64,000 bases of DNA from Parapristionchus giblindavisi. Its lineage: Eukaryota; Nematoda; Chromadorea; Rhabditida; Diplogasteridae. The notes below the pieces were generated by a model, which made no database searches, was not told the origin of the DNA, and saw only the letters and a program-made list of their open reading frames with translations. The stretch is taken from the NCBI GenBank assembly GCA_943737045.1, contig CALSFV010000231.1, forward strand, positions 496,001-560,000, given 5' to 3'. The position numbers were made by a program, and so were the translations under genes. This document shows positions 32,189-44,617 of the stretch, one piece after another (positions within the stretch are counted from its first letter, which is position 1; each line of letters begins with the position of its first letter).

Positions 32189-33514
32189 TAGTTGTTCCTG
32201 TTTTAATCATATTTAGCGGTTATTCCATTTTGGTAAATACAAATGTTATCAAAGTAATAATAATAATGATATATTGTTGCATTTTCGAGAAAAAGCGATA
32301 GAGAAAACAACGAATAAAATGAATGAATGATACGGGAAGATAGAAACGGTGTTGGTGAACATATGGCGAAAATACAACATTGTCAGGGATTTGTATGTGC
32401 ACAGTCATATGCCACTCCATTCCTCACATTTACGATCTGTTATTGTTGATCCTTTTCTCCTGCCCACTCCGCTATTTGAAAACTAGTAGTTTACTTATCA
32501 TTCCTACTTGAGGTAGACTTGTGGGTATACTTATAGTTAGTCGACAGTTTATTACTATTGGTGTATAAGGCTGTAATGCATTTCATCAATTGTTATTTCA
32601 CTTGTAATAAACTTGCTGTAAACTTCTAGTTAGTGACGTAATTTAAGTGGACTTACGAAAGCATGTTTTGACAAGCCCCCATCAATTATTTATTCACAGC
32701 GCGCACTATGCTATAGAGATCATATAGTGAAGAGAAGAATAATACCACAGGTACAAAGGGGAGAAGAAAGAACAAGACTGAAGCAATGACTAACCTAGAC
32801 ACAGTATGTAGTTATGGTGGCGTATCATTAGCGTAATTTATGGCAATGGGGTATTCAAATAGGTAGTGTACGCTAGGTCAAACTATGATAACAATGTCGT
32901 ACTCAACACACCCGTCGTAAGATATGAACTAGGGGCATATCTCACAAAAAATAAATATGTACATTATCATATGTTGTATTTATGCTCAGCGTGCGTTTGC
33001 ACGAGACGAAGCGCACAACTGTATAAAGTTTAAACGTGATTTATTGGGGGTCATGGTGAGATTACTGGTACATAATTGACAATATGATGACATGCCATCG
33101 GATCGACAATCAATATCAATCATGAATGCATGAATCAAATACTAGTGGACGAAATATTTTCTTTCTTTCTTTATTTATTTCGCAGATATGTAGTTAATAT
33201 GGGTTGATGGAGGTCCGTCGCGTTATCAGCGAATCTGTTGAAGGCAGAAGGGTAATGGGGTGGGGTATGGAGTGGATACTTATAAGTGACGAAGATATTC
33301 AAACGAGATGGCGGGTGTCGATCACGGATACCGAAGAGTAACGACGGGTACACCAAAAGTTGTGACAGTGCACTTATGTAAGCAATGTTTATCATATTGG
33401 GCATGTATGACTCTTTTTGCCTCTTTTTTTGTTTCCATTTATTGGAGAAAAAAACATTTATTGACTGTATACAAATCACTTTTTTTGTTTTGTACGATGG
33501 AATTCATTATTAAA
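32189..33514. other. Spacer between R3 and R4, no gene seen
   Basis: It holds a degenerate AAGTAGACTT-type palindrome at about 32480-32665. The ORFs at 33171-33479 and 33308-33673 have no supporting domain or splice context. Confidence 0.35.
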
Positions 33515-33633
33515 CGGACTGAGATCTTTGTCAAATGTCTCTTCAACGGTCTACGCTCTCTCGTTGTTATAGAGCAGATAAATAGTGTGCGCGAGGAAGA
33601 GGCCGTTGAGAGAGAAGTCAATCTCCATTTAAC
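33515..33633. mobile_element. TTAA MITE, copy 5, degenerate
   Basis: The centre (CTCTCGTTGTTA, AAATAGTGTGCG, GAGGCCGTTGAGAGA) matches other copies, but the termini have decayed. Confidence 0.5.
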
Positions 33634-33756
33634 TCGGCTTTCACTTTCAATGACGACGACACTCGTAGTGTAGTGGATTGGAGCTGAATACCGAGTTTAT
33701 ATTGTTAGCTATATCAATATGGACCGTGTTCACGCCTTCAATATTATAGTGTGCGC

Positions 33757-34010
33757 TAGAGTTATCTATTCGGGAGCGATTGCGGGCCCGCAATGGCATT
33801 ACAATGGTATGCATCGCAACGACTACTTTATTCCTACCCTTCTCATTTTTGTGATCGGGCGTTATTCTCTATGCTCTTCACTTTCCTTCGTTCTCTCGTT
33901 TGCTTCCCCAAGTTAAGAGAACAGAGAAAAACGACCGATCACAAAAATAGGCCTGGTAGGAATAAAGAAATCGTTGCGGGCCCGCAATCGCTCCCGAATA
34001 GCCAACCCTA
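33757..34010. mobile_element. hAT-type MITE with GCGGGCCCGC repeats, copy 2
   Basis: Ends TAGAGTTATCTATTCGGGAG and CTCCCGAATAGCCAACCCTA, exact 8-base flanking repeats GTGTGCGC (33749-33756, 34011-34018), two internal TTGCGGGCCCGCAA palindromes. The right flank (GTGTGCGCAATAAAGAAACC...CCCCTTTA) looks like the right half of a TTAA MITE, so it is nested. Confidence 0.8.
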
Positions 34011-34770
34011 GTGTGCGCAATAAAGAAACCATTGAGAGAAGTCCCCTTTATATGCCTTTAAATACAAAAAGTTTTCGACTATTTCACAGACATGTCGTTG
34101 GTGTCTTTATCGTTTTGTTATCTTATGGTATAATTACGTTATTTATGAATGTCGGTAGAATACCAAGGGATACCAAGGATGGAAATTGAACCGAAAACAG
34201 ATAAAATAATCACATAACTCAACCAAAAAAACAACCAAATAAACTATAATTTATTTGTCGTAGCTTTTACTTCATATTCCTCATTGTGTGATATCAAGTA
34301 CATTTTATAGTAGACAAAAATCACTGGCCTGGGAGTGATCACTCGCCGGACTTCGTGTGCCTTGATTAACGGGTTGTACCTTTACCTTTTACCTTTACAG
34401 TAGACGTTGCTACCTTTGTATGATATTTGTGTTGCGAAAGCGAATATTTTTTATCACAAAAGAATACACAAAAAACATCGCTCGTTCAACTTATTGAAAA
34501 AAAAAACGCCGCTCGTTTGCAAATTGAAATTGAAGTGAAGTTGGTGACGTCACGCCAAACCATTTCGCCACTCAAATGGGCAAATGTATGAAAATGTATC
34601 AACTGTAAATATATCTCAAATAGGTATTACCGACCCATTTTCTTATTATATTTGAAAAATCCGTACTTGATTATTTAAGACAATGAAAAATGCATAAAAA
34701 AGGTCAATTTCATCTCGATTCAAGAGGAAGATAAGACTATGGACGTTGTGAATTCGATGGCCCATTTGAT
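34011..34770. other. Spacer downstream of R4, no gene seen
   Basis: A block at about 34320-34395 belongs to the CACTGGCCTAG dispersed repeat. From about 34680 it matches sequence downstream of R1 (about 9060-9140), so the duplication that produced R1/R4 includes 3' flank. Confidence 0.45.
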
Positions 34771-36873
34771 TCATCTTGCCACCGCACGAACATTGACAGG
34801 CATTCTAAAGTGAAGTTACTTTTGTAAATAAAATAATGTGGCCTACATTTTGTCAGATGATGCATTATACTCGTTTCTCCTTCGAAGGATTAGCTTGAGT
34901 AAGTATTTCCGATTATTCGGAGTGACGAACAAAAGAGCGACGCTGTGAGCAGGAGAATGTAGTCCGAAAAGAAAGTATGTGGAGAAACATATTTCTGAAA
35001 ATATTTAAATTATAAGGATTATTCGTATAAAAACATTCAAATATTATATTCTTTCATTGGCAATTCAAATTCTGATCTTTTAAGCACGGGATCATTCTCA
35101 ATCATTGATGATATAAAACTCATTTCAAAAATATGAAAGACTACATGACTCTCGACATTTTGCACATTCTCTGTTTTTTTCGCAATTCTACTCACCAAAC
35201 GGAATTAATTGTGTCACAGTTCCGAAGAATATGGTGAAAACAGGAACGACTATCAGAGAGACAGGAAGGCCCAGCTGAAAATGCTTGAGATGTTAAACAG
35301 TTGAGAAAAGAATCGAAAATTATATTTCCCTAGACAATCAAGGTTTTTCATTTGAGATATAGCACGATCCGAAATTTGCAATGGCGCATACGTAGCGAAA
35401 TGTAACGTGCATTGACGTGACTGCTTACAACTTGAATTGTGACTTGTTAGGCGCGCAAGGAAGATGTTCCGACTCATAACTGTTTCAGGTTTAATTACCC
35501 AAGTTTGAGGTTCACCGATGATGGAGAAATAGTTTTCGAAATGTTTGAATATAATACCGTTTTACCTAGTCTCACATAGATTCGTTTGATAACCGTTTAA
35601 GGCTCTAAGAGGTAATGCATGCGACACATTATTTCGCTCCTTCTTTGTTTCGTTTATTTTAGTTTCGCGACTTTTCAACACAACGTCATACCTGTACGAA
35701 TAGAATAATTAACGCATCTCTTTGTACTTTCCGCGACTTGTCACTGATAGACTGAAAATAGCCAAAATTTTATGTGTACATGCACCATTCACAATATATG
35801 TAATAGTTACCACTTCTCGGAGCGACACATAGAGATGAAAATATATGCTCAAGGCGAGCACCAATGGGAGAGAGGCCAACTTAAAAGAAACGGGACTGTA
35901 TTTCAAAGTATATAAAATCATAGTGTTGGAGGCACTCACAAATACAAGATATGCAAATATCGCAATAAGCCAAAATTCTCGTTCGTAAATAGTGTATAGT
36001 CCTCGTTCTTTGATCCAAACCAAATTGTATTCGGACTGAATGGAGTGTGATAAAAAGGCACGAGTACAGCTCCTGGCACTATTATGTAATGTTGTATGAG
36101 CGTGGCTAAAACTCTTTTGAGAAAGCTTTTAAATGTGTAATAAAACATGACGAAAAGAATCACATTGTCAATTAATTCGTCGCTGTGTGATTCGTCGAAG
36201 GGATAAATAACAACAAATATTACTACGAGCAAGTACATGACGGCTATACCGCATTGTATAGTGAATAAGTTTCTCTGCCAAATATAAACACAATAGTTAG
36301 TACGACTTAATTATATGCAGTTTCGATAGTACAGTTTTTGTCAAAGTGACCAACTTTTTTAAACTTAAACATGCTCGAAGCCTTAATGATCGCTTGGTGA
36401 CGGTATAGCGTGCAAATTATGACAACTGTCGCCATGCATGCAAGTAGTGTAACTGTTGACGCCTATAAAAAACCAAAGTAATCGCGTAGATTATTCGAAA
36501 GCCAACAAATTGATAATATATCGGTACGCCCAATTTTCGGCACAAGCCTGTGGAATATGCGCCTATTGTTGGGAACAACGGAAATAAGAGTAGCATAACA
36601 TCGAAATTGAAATCATTCACAACAGACAGACACTGAAAGCACATTTTTTTCAGATAATTACTAAAAAATAGTAATATCTTATTACGATTAGAAAATGTGC
36701 ATTCCTACCTGTATGCATATTAAAAAATTTCTGTATGTTCTCTGATTCGGAGCAGTTTCTTTGAACAAACAAATGAATGAAAATATATGTAATATCGACG
36801 AAATGCAGTATAAAATATGTTGGCACCACAATAAGATTTCTTGCAGTTCATAGGATACATAATAGGAATTCAT
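34771..36873 (-). CDS. Chemoreceptor R4, Str superfamily (srh/sri-like), intact reference copy
   Basis: Ten exons: 36709-36873, 36507-36632, 36355-36462, 36080-36274 (donor may be a few codons further), 35940-36035, 35811-35879, 35692-35751, 35196-35274, 34847-34994, 34771-34804, about 360 residues, a normal length for this superfamily. Seven hydrophobic segments are visible: ILYCISSILHIFSFICLF, MLLLFPLFPTIG, TVTLLACMATVVIICTLY, GIAVMYLLVVIFVVIY, FWLIAIFAYLVF joined to LPLVLALSIYFHLY, LPVSLIVVPVFTIFFG, and FSTYFLFGLHSPAHSVALLF. Conserved loop marks are RTYRNFL, YRHQAI, YPFD, SDKSRK and TPNNRK. A ciliated sensory neuron membrane receptor is inferred from family knowledge. The split between srh and sri cannot be settled by eye. 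Confidence 0.8.
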
Positions 36874-36932
36874 AGGAACAAATCAAGCGAATGAAGTAAC
36901 ATTGATGAAAGCAACTGTGCATTTTAGAATCG

Positions 36933-36943
36933 AACAGGTGAAA
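36933..36943 (-). promoter_or_regulatory. E-box-like site upstream of R4
   Basis: Minus strand TTTCACCTGTT, 60 bases before the R4 start, followed upstream by the CATAATAAAACGC box. The same arrangement is found at R1. Confidence 0.5.
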
Positions 36944-37144
36944 GTATACATAATAAAACGCTAATTATCCCACCTGCAGCACAAGTAATACGTTTTTCGG
37001 TGGTGCACTGATTTGAAAACTTCCACCTGTTTCATTCTACTCCAGTCATTTAAGGTGTCGTATAGACATATTGAAGGTTACAGAGTCATTATTCCTTTTG
37101 TCTTTGCCTTTTACTTGTTCGGTGTAACTAATATCGTGTTGATT

Positions 37145-37261
37145 AAAGGTACCGAAGCCTTTGTCAACGGCCTCTTCAACGGTCTACTCTCTCGTTGTTA
37201 GATGACAAAGAAATAGTGTGCGCAAGGAAGAGGCCATTGAGAAAGGTCACTCTCCCTTTAA
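37145..37261. mobile_element. TTAA MITE, copy 6
   Basis: Centre and right terminus (CTCCCTTTAA) match the family. The left end is diverged (ATTAAAGGTACCG). Lies between R4 and R5. Confidence 0.55.
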
Positions 37262-37500
37262 TGTGATACGAAACGGCAACAAATTATTAGATAAACACAT
37301 TGATATTAGAAAAGCTCTCGAAAACATGAGCAGAAAAAAGACAAATGATTAACCTTACACAATCAGCGAGAATTTTTTTTTAAACGACATATGATCATTA
37401 CCATGCATATGACAATTAAAAATCAATACAGAAAAAAACGTTAATTTCAGCTCTCTACAGAGGCACATTTTTTTCTCATTCGAAAAGAGGTCTGCAGATG

Positions 37501-40500
37501 TCATGAATTTCGATGTGCCATTTGATTCAACTTGAAAAACCCTCGAACTTTGACTGGCCGTCGAACAGATACAGACATTCTGAAGAGAAGAGATAGCAGT
37601 TACTTGTCTAATCATAACCAATACAATTTGGCCTACATTTTGTCAGAGTTTGCATCATCCTCATTTCTCCTTCGAAGAAATAACTTGAACAAGAATTTTC
37701 TATAGTTCGGAGTGACTAATAAAACAGCTATACTGTGAGCAGGGGAATGTAGTGCAAACATATAGTATGTGGCAAAACATATTTCTGAAAAATAAAGTAA
37801 TGAATGTTTAAATTACACAATTTCTCCACTTTTCGCACATTCTCTCGTATTATTTTTGTTTTATTTTCGCAAATTTACTCACCAAACGGAATTAATTGTG
37901 AGACGGTACCGAAGAATAGGGTGAAAACAGGAACAACTATCAGGGTAACGGGAAGGCCCAGCTGAAAATATATAGTTGAGTCAAAAAAGTGAAGAATCGA
38001 AACTCCGAATCTCGTTCTCACAAGCATACATGCTCAAAATATTAGTGATTTAAAAAAATGCATTTTCATCACTGTTGAACGCCATGTCGTACCATATTTT
38101 TTGCTAATTCCGCAAAAATCATGAACGAATCATCCTTGATAGTGCAGGCAAAGGCGCGAAATTTTGAATATTGTAAAGTTTTGCCATAAGTTTCGAACCC
38201 GGAACGCTAACTAGCGATCACTTTTATCACTGCGCTACGAGATTGATGAATGGTCGAAGATTTGTCCCTTGCACAGATATTTGAGAGCCTCTATCTTTAA
38301 GTGATTTTTTATAAACAAACAAAAACAGGTGATTAATTTACTGTAGCTCTACTACCTACCTGTACGAATAGAATGAGCAACGCCTCCCTTTGTGTTTTCC
38401 GCGATTTGTCACTGATTGTCTGAAAAGTAGACACTGCCCATTCGTGACTGAGAATTTGACGAAAACGGGTGGTCTGGCTTAAAATTCTGCCTATCAAACT
38501 TAGTATGCATTTTGTTACCTTTGTATTATAGTTTTTTTGCGAAAACGAAATTTAAATTTGGGCAGGGAAATAACTAATGAAATTAAATGAATCGTTGATG
38601 CTTTTGCAGGATAGAGCCATGGAGATCGATAACTGATCTAACCAGACAGGCAAGTTGGAACGTTTGAACTCAACAAAGACAACATAAGCAAAAGCAAACG
38701 GGTATTTCTATTTCTATTTCACAATGCCCCAGGCCGAAGTACGAAAGAAAATGGTGAGTTTTCGTCTCGTTGGGGGGGGGGGGGGATAACGACTTAAAGC
38801 GATACCCCACGCTAATTTGAAACTCTTCGCTCTGGCCACACTCTTTCGCCTTCTTTGTCTACGAGAGAGTATTACCAATACGGAAAGTGAAATTAGCTTG
38901 GGGTGTGCCTCTAATCACTAATCCAAAAGGGAATTTTCAATATCTATTTACTTTCTCGCAGATTGGCCCACTTTTGCAAACAGATTCGTAATCATAATAT
39001 ATAGAGAAAATAGTTACCACTTCATGGAGTGAAATATAGAGGTGGTAATAAATGGCAAGGGCAAGCAGGAGTGGGACTGTAGCCAACTGAAAAAAATGGC
39101 AAGATAGAATATTGGACTAACAATCTCACCAAGACACGCACGTGCGCCCTCCTGCACCGTTATATTTGCCTTACGTGCCTACGCCGTAACCTCCGCCTTA
39201 ACGACGGAGACGCAGCGGAGGAGGTTACGGCGCAGGCACGTAAGACAAATGTAACGATTCATCCCGAAATGCGGGTCGCCACGGCATGATTCATATTGCT
39301 TTATATGATGTGACCTGAGGCCACATGAATCATGCCGAGGCGGGCCGTCTCTATGGCGGGCGATTGGACGGGACTGTATTTCATAGTATATAAAATCCTG
39401 ATAGTGTTGGAGGCACTCACAAATACAAGATATGCAAATATCGTAATAAGCCAAAATTCTCTTTCGTATATAGCGTATTGGCCTCGTTCTTTGATCCAAA
39501 CCAAATTGTATTCGGACTGAATGGAGTGTGAATAAGAAGGTACAACCAACTTTTTTCCAACATGTATAAGTTTTACTAGATCATTTAAACACAGTTAACT
39601 CTTTTCTGACTTTTGGCAATGATTGCATGAGTGTAGCCTCATTTGTATAATCATACAAAAGAATGAAAAATCGTAATGGAAGGAAATACATTCTCGATTA
39701 TCTCGTCGCTATGTGAGGCGTCGAAGGGATAAATAACCACAGATATGACTACGATCGAATACATAATAATTGTACCGGCTTTGAAAGCGAATGCGGTTCT
39801 CTCACTCAGAAAAAAAGGTGTAAAAATGAACAGGTGTAATTTTGTGGAACACCTCGGAGTGTTTTTGTGAAGACGTAGGGGTGTCCTAATTTACAGATTT
39901 TAAAGTGCTCATTTGAACACATGAAAAGGTGTCCAGTTTTACAGGTTTCAGCTTCACGTTCAAAGTTTCGAGTCTCTAATTTACACCTCTTTATGTGCTC
40001 AGTGGTACACCTGGAAAGGTGTTCTTTTAAACCCAATACCGCCTCCACCAAACCCTTCTGGGGTTCGCCGCGCCCTATATTTATACACTTGCATTCATGC
40101 AATGCACATGTCATCAGGTGATTGTGAAATCTCTTCTTATTACCATTGAAAGATAAGATTGTGACACGCAAGTGTGTTGTCACTCACAAATTTTTGGAAG
40201 TCAGTACAACATTGACAAAGTGGTCGGAGTCTAAAGATAGGTGCAGAGCTAATGAATGAAAAGGGGTGACCGCGCCATTCAAAAGGGTGTAATTTTTACA
40301 CCTCGAGGTGTTCATTTTTACACCTTTTCATGTGTTGAAAAGTACACCTTTTAGGCTGTTTATAGTTACATATCGGGTATTAGAGTCTGATCCAATGAAC
40401 ATGAAAAGGTGTTCTATTTTACACCTTTTTTTCTGAGTGCTGGAAATGCATAAGAGTTCTGCATCGTTACATTTGCCTTACGCGCCTACGCCGTAACCAC

Positions 40501-41500
40501 CACTGGTTGATGGTTGATGGATGGTTGATGGATGCTGGTTGCAAACTGATGGTTGATGGATGAGTTAGTCGAAAAATTCATGATTTTCCGAGACCAAATA
40601 CTAGTTGCCATTAGATCAACAATGTTAGGGTAGCCCAATACCGTACACCCGCACTGATAACAATAATACAATTTTTGTTTCCATACACCATCTCCCAACC
40701 GATTTATAACTCGTGGCCGAAATGGGCGTTGCTGAATTGTCCATCCCCCCCCCCCCGGATTTTTAGATTAGGCGATCATACGAATTTCCGAATCGACTAG
40801 CCGAATATCGATTTTCCGGAAGCACAGGCCGATTGAGCAAAAAGGATTCGTTTTAAATATCGACAACTGATTCTAGGCATGATAATATTTCATGTGACCA
40901 ACACAAGTGGAAAAAAAGCATTCCATTGTCAGTATCGGTCTAACTGACCAATTATAATATATCGGTGAAAGTGACCAACTTTTGTGAACTTAAACATGCT
41001 TGAAGGTTGGATGACCGCTTGGTGACGGTAATGCGTGCAAATTATCACGGCAACTGCCATGCATGAAAGTAGTGCTACCACTGATGCCTAAGAATAATCA
41101 ATGCTACCGCCTAGTTCAAATGAAAACAAACAAATTGATAATGAATAGGCACGCCCAATTTCTGGTACAGCCCAGTGGAATATGCGCCTATTGTTGGGAA
41201 CAGCGGAAACATGAGTAGCATCACATCGAAATTGAAATCGTTCACAACAGACAGGCACTAAAAGGCCATAGTTAATTAAATGCGAAATAAAATAAATAAA
41301 CAAATAAATTTTAAATGATTGGAAATGCAAATTACCTGTATACATACTAAGAAGTTTCGGTATGTTCTCTGGTTTGGAGCAGTTTCTTTGAACAAACAAA
41401 TGAACGATAAGATGTTTAATATTGTCGAAATAAAATACAAAATATGTTGGAGCCACAGTAAGGTACCGTGGAGTTCATAGGATATATAATAGTCATTCAT
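37501..41500 (-). CDS. Chemoreceptor R5, Str superfamily (srh/sri-like)
   Basis: Exons: 41336-41500, 41132-41257, 40980-41087, 39657-39800, 39421-39516, 39018-39086, 38360-38419, 37883-37961, 37637-37784, 37501-37579. All are open and join in phase. Exon 4 is short, ending ...TIFHSF at a GTATGATT donor shared with R7, with which it also shares upstream sequence. Marks: FKETAPNQRTYRNFL, LGVPIHYQF, YRHQAVIQ, YPFDASHSDEIIENV, SEYNLVWIKERGQYAIYE, TISDKSRKTQREA, LGLPVTLIVVPVFTLFFG, LHSPAHS. The last exon is 79 bases instead of 34 because of an insertion and loss of the usual stop, giving a longer tail (...RNS-stop). A 637-base element (39803-40439) lies two bases from exon 4 and seems to have preserved the acceptor. 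An intact but unusual copy. Confidence 0.7.
38155..38340 (-). mobile_element. tRNA-headed SINE-like repeat, unbroken copy
   Basis: In R5 intron 7. Minus strand: box-A-like TAGCGCAGTGA, box-B GGGTTCGAAAC, body with AAATATCTGTGCAAGGGACAA. It aligns to 21611-22150 outside the insertion there. Confidence 0.55.
38803..38913. mobile_element. Short palindromic MITE, family ACACCCCAAGCTAA, copy 2
   Basis: In R5 intron 6. Matches 6564-6669 in inverse order, ends ATACCCCACGCTAATTT and AAATTAGCTTGGGGTGT. A run of about 14 G lies just before it (near 38773). Confidence 0.65.
39155..39260. mobile_element. Short foldback, family CGTTACATTTGCC
   Basis: In R5 intron 5. CGTTATATTTGCCTTACGTGCC... faces GGCACGTAAGACAAATGTAACG with CGCCTACGCCGTAAC-like text between. 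Same family as 21701-22023, internally deleted. Confidence 0.6.
39803..40439. mobile_element. 637-base foldback element at the R5 exon 4 acceptor
   Basis: Ends CACTCAGAAAAAAAGGTGT and its inverse, interior with many GGTGT/ACACC units. R7 shows the uninterrupted text (GGTTCTCTGGAAATGC). R5 has GGTTCTCT, the element, then CTGGAAATGC, so CT was duplicated. On the minus strand the element ends TTTTTTTCTGAGTG and the duplicated AG follows, directly before exon 4. Confidence 0.75.
40440..40979. repeat. R5 intron 3 remainder with GGTTGATGGAT tandem repeat
   Basis: It contains a CGTTACATTTGCC foldback fragment (40463-40500), imperfect GGTTGATGGAT repeats (about 40503-40570), and a C run (40745-40756). 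Text near 40780-40890 is similar to R7 intron 3. Confidence 0.5.
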
Positions 41501-42194
41501 AGCTGCATTTCGTGCGAACGAAATTAGCACTTCCTTCAAGCGACTGAGCGTTTCTGAATACACAAAGATCATGAAAAAGACCCGTAGTGGCCTTCACTTT
41601 TAACATTATATGTTATTTTACCAACGCCCGAGATCGTAACGAGATCAATGTGAAGTATGCAAGTGGATATAATCTCTCTCAAGTTGTGATAGTCGGTAAA
41701 AAATGGGAGTGGGTGAGGCGTGGACAATATTATATCGTTCACGTAGGATTTGTGTGCATTCTGAAGTAAATATCCACACATTCGTGCAGTACGCAACATT
41801 GTCCGTATAAGATGTATTATACTTGCATAAGAAAATACCAAGAGAACGGGTGCAAAAACGCAAAACTCGCAACCAAATATTTCGCATGCACTCTCGACAT
41901 CATCTCGATGTCACTCCACTAACTCACACCTAACCCGAATGACCTTCGCAGCACTGATTTGATATTTATATGAGAGAATTCATGTGTCTGAACAATGCGA
42001 AAACATTTCACAGGTCTTATGCTCCGTGAATAACACTGTGTGTTTGTCTGTGAAAATTTCATCTGGATATTTTCAGCTTTCCTTTGGCAGATTGTCCTCT
42101 TATTGTTTGAAAGCGCCACTCGATTCAAGACATCAGTTGTGTGTTCAATCTGTCAAAAAGTTACGAACAAAGTTGCGAACTTGGTGAGCATCTA
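41501..42194. other. R5 upstream region
   Basis: From about 41510 to 41720 it matches R7's upstream (53150-53375), for example the CGCCCGAGATCG block. No E-box of the CACCTG type was seen here. A fragment of the CCGTATAA MITE is at about 41803. ORFs not supported. Confidence 0.45.
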
Positions 42195-43070
42195 CAGGGT
42201 GCGCCAAAATTACCCGAACTGATTTCACCATATGATTCCCATGCCCCCAATGCAAATGCGCAACCCCTATTGCAGCATCATGACGCGTGATCATTGGCCA
42301 CTCCCTATTCAAAGTTGCAAGTCAGTTAGTCAAGTCTTCTAGTAATGGGGAAGTCAAGTCGACTGCGACCCCTCATTCTCAAGTGTACAAGGTAGATTGT
42401 CATAGTTCATCAGCTCGGGTTTCACGAGTCGGCTGTATCCGATACCGGTATCGTGTACCCAGATCTTGGTACTGACAAGGAACGTCGGGGCAGAGGTAGA
42501 CCGATTTCAGTTTCCACCGCTACGAACCGAGATCCCATGCGAAAGTGTTTTGAAACCACAAGTTTACGATCTGGAGACTCGATATCTCGAAGACTTCCAT
42601 TCTTCGTCTCCTCAGGTCTCAGCTGACTCTTCTCCCTTACAAGTACAGTAAACTGTTAGAACCGAATGAGCGACAGATCAAGCTCCGCTGAGAACGGTGA
42701 CCTCAACTTTTTATGCGTTATGTTAGGTCCGCGCACTTCAGCACGGTGTTCAGCGAAGAGAATATCCTACCTTCAAAGACAACCTGAATATCGAGAGCAA
42801 CAGAATTATTGCCTCTGATCTTAAAGAATCCTACAAGACGGCTGGGGTCATGGGTCATATCAGTCTTCCACAATACGCCAAGGTTTTAGCTGCTGTTTGC
42901 CCAACTGGAAAGTCCACTCTTGTTTTGCCACTCCATGCGTCTAGATCAATAAGGCATATTTTACCAAGCACATCCTCGAAGACGCGCTTCTACTCCGATA
43001 CCATACCCACTTCGGTCAGGACCACTAGACCTTTCGGTAAGAGTCTGTCGTCAATGACATGACGGCTAAG
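42195..43070 (+). mobile_element. Degenerate mariner-like transposon, copy B, right end lost
   Basis: The left end CAGGGTGCGCCAAAATTACCC equals copy A. Homology to copy A continues to about 43060. A plus-strand segment near 42930-43000 reads INKAYFTKHILEDALL, similar to the mariner transposase region with ILE and LLPW, but with stops in frame. No right terminus was found, so the copy is truncated. Confidence 0.65.
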
Positions 43071-44617
43071 ATATGATTGAATTGAAGACTCTCCGGATTC
43101 ATTGAGGAAGTGATAATTCGACGATATTGTTGTGGGCATCCAATCGACGTTTGAATAATCTAAAAAGTTGTCGTTCATCCTCTGTTCCGAGTGTCAGAGA
43201 GCACTTTGTTTCAAATGCTTTGTTGTTAACTTGCACTCTTGTTAAGCTGTTGTAAAAGTGCTAAAAATGCAACTATTATTGCTTGCAATTACATAGTTGA
43301 CACATGTTGAAAAATGAGCAAAATGTAAATCATGTGCGGACATCCATCAACAACCTTGCGTCATTCTTTTTCGTGTTACGTAGACTATGATGGAATAAAG
43401 AATATAAATAAGAATAAAAATAAGGATCTTCATGAATGCAAAAACAAATTCCTCTAAAATAATATATCCCCATGAAGGCCGTAATTGGAGCACTGCTGCA
43501 CCACGGAAAGACAATCAATGTGTCGCACTCCCCTCGCATGTTTCGTTTGGGTAGCGCTTCTTATCTTCTACCCTTCACGCACAGACGAAATAGTTGTTCG
43601 CGTGAGTTTTACATCTTTTATTATTTAAGAATATTTTTGTGGTAACCATGCAAAATCGTATTTACAATACAATCAAGCATACGTGTAAATGTGTAACATA
43701 AATATGCACATTATTGATCTGTTTCAGAAAAGAAAAACGCAAAAACTCTAACCCATTTCGAACAATCTAAAGCTGCCACTCCCCAACCGAAATCGCTTAA
43801 GCGACGGAACTCCATCACTCCCTTATTGCTTCATTCATTCATTATTCTTGATTTTAACTGATGGATAAAGAAATAAATAAATAAATAAATAAAAATCTCT
43901 TTCGGTTTTTTTAAAAATATTTTTGCTACTTTTTAACGTCAGATATCAATTCAGTCCATTTGATAAACAACATCAAAATATAAACATGAAAATTATTATC
44001 TGTTCTCTCGCTCACTTGCTGATGGAAATTTTAAAAAAGAAAGAAAGAAAGAAAGAAAGTGCATAGTCTTAATAGTTCTATGAATAAAACTATGCACATA
44101 GCATGTACAGTATCGGTGTACAGTTACATTTAGCAAACTAAAAATAAAAATAAAAATAAATCGTACGCCGATTCAGTACTAGTTATGCTGCTTCTCCTAT
44201 TTGTGAGTGATCATCTTCATTCTATTGTGAGTCCAATACTTTATTTACATTTGTTTTCATAAGCCAGATTCCACGTGCAACTCTCCATTCAAACCAGACA
44301 GTAAGTGTTCAAGCTCTAGAAAAAACGCTCAATTGCTCAATTGTTGACCTTACAAAATCAGTGAGAACTAAAAATGGGACAATCATAAGACGATGAAAAT
44401 GCATTATAGAAGACGTCTTAATTTCAATTCGTTTGAAACGGAAAATGAGACTGAAGACGGTATTCTGTATAGCTTGGCAGACAAACGTGACGCCACAAAT
44501 GTGGGCGGGTGCATTTGCCAAAAATCCTCCGCCTAATGCCTGTGACGTCACGTTTGTCAGCAAATGGTTTGTCAACGTTCATGGAGACGGCCTCTGAAGT
44601 TCGATGAACCACTTGAT
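43071..44617. other. Spacer between mariner copy B and R6, no gene seen
   Basis: It holds a TAAA-tailed repeat at about 43795-43893 (paralog of 9150-9245), a short GAAA microsatellite near 44035-44060, and otherwise AT-rich text. Confidence 0.4.

Noticed and set aside
35940..36035. Alternative frame of exon 5 reading PNTIWFGSKNEDYTL
   Set aside because: Only the SEYNLVWIKE frame joins exons 6-8 in phase 0 and gives a hydrophobic TM segment; in R1 the other frame hits a stop.
39806..40183. 125-residue ORF with repeated Cys-Lys motifs
   Set aside because: It falls inside a foldback element made of GGTGT/ACACC units; the pattern comes from the repeat and the frame is open by chance.
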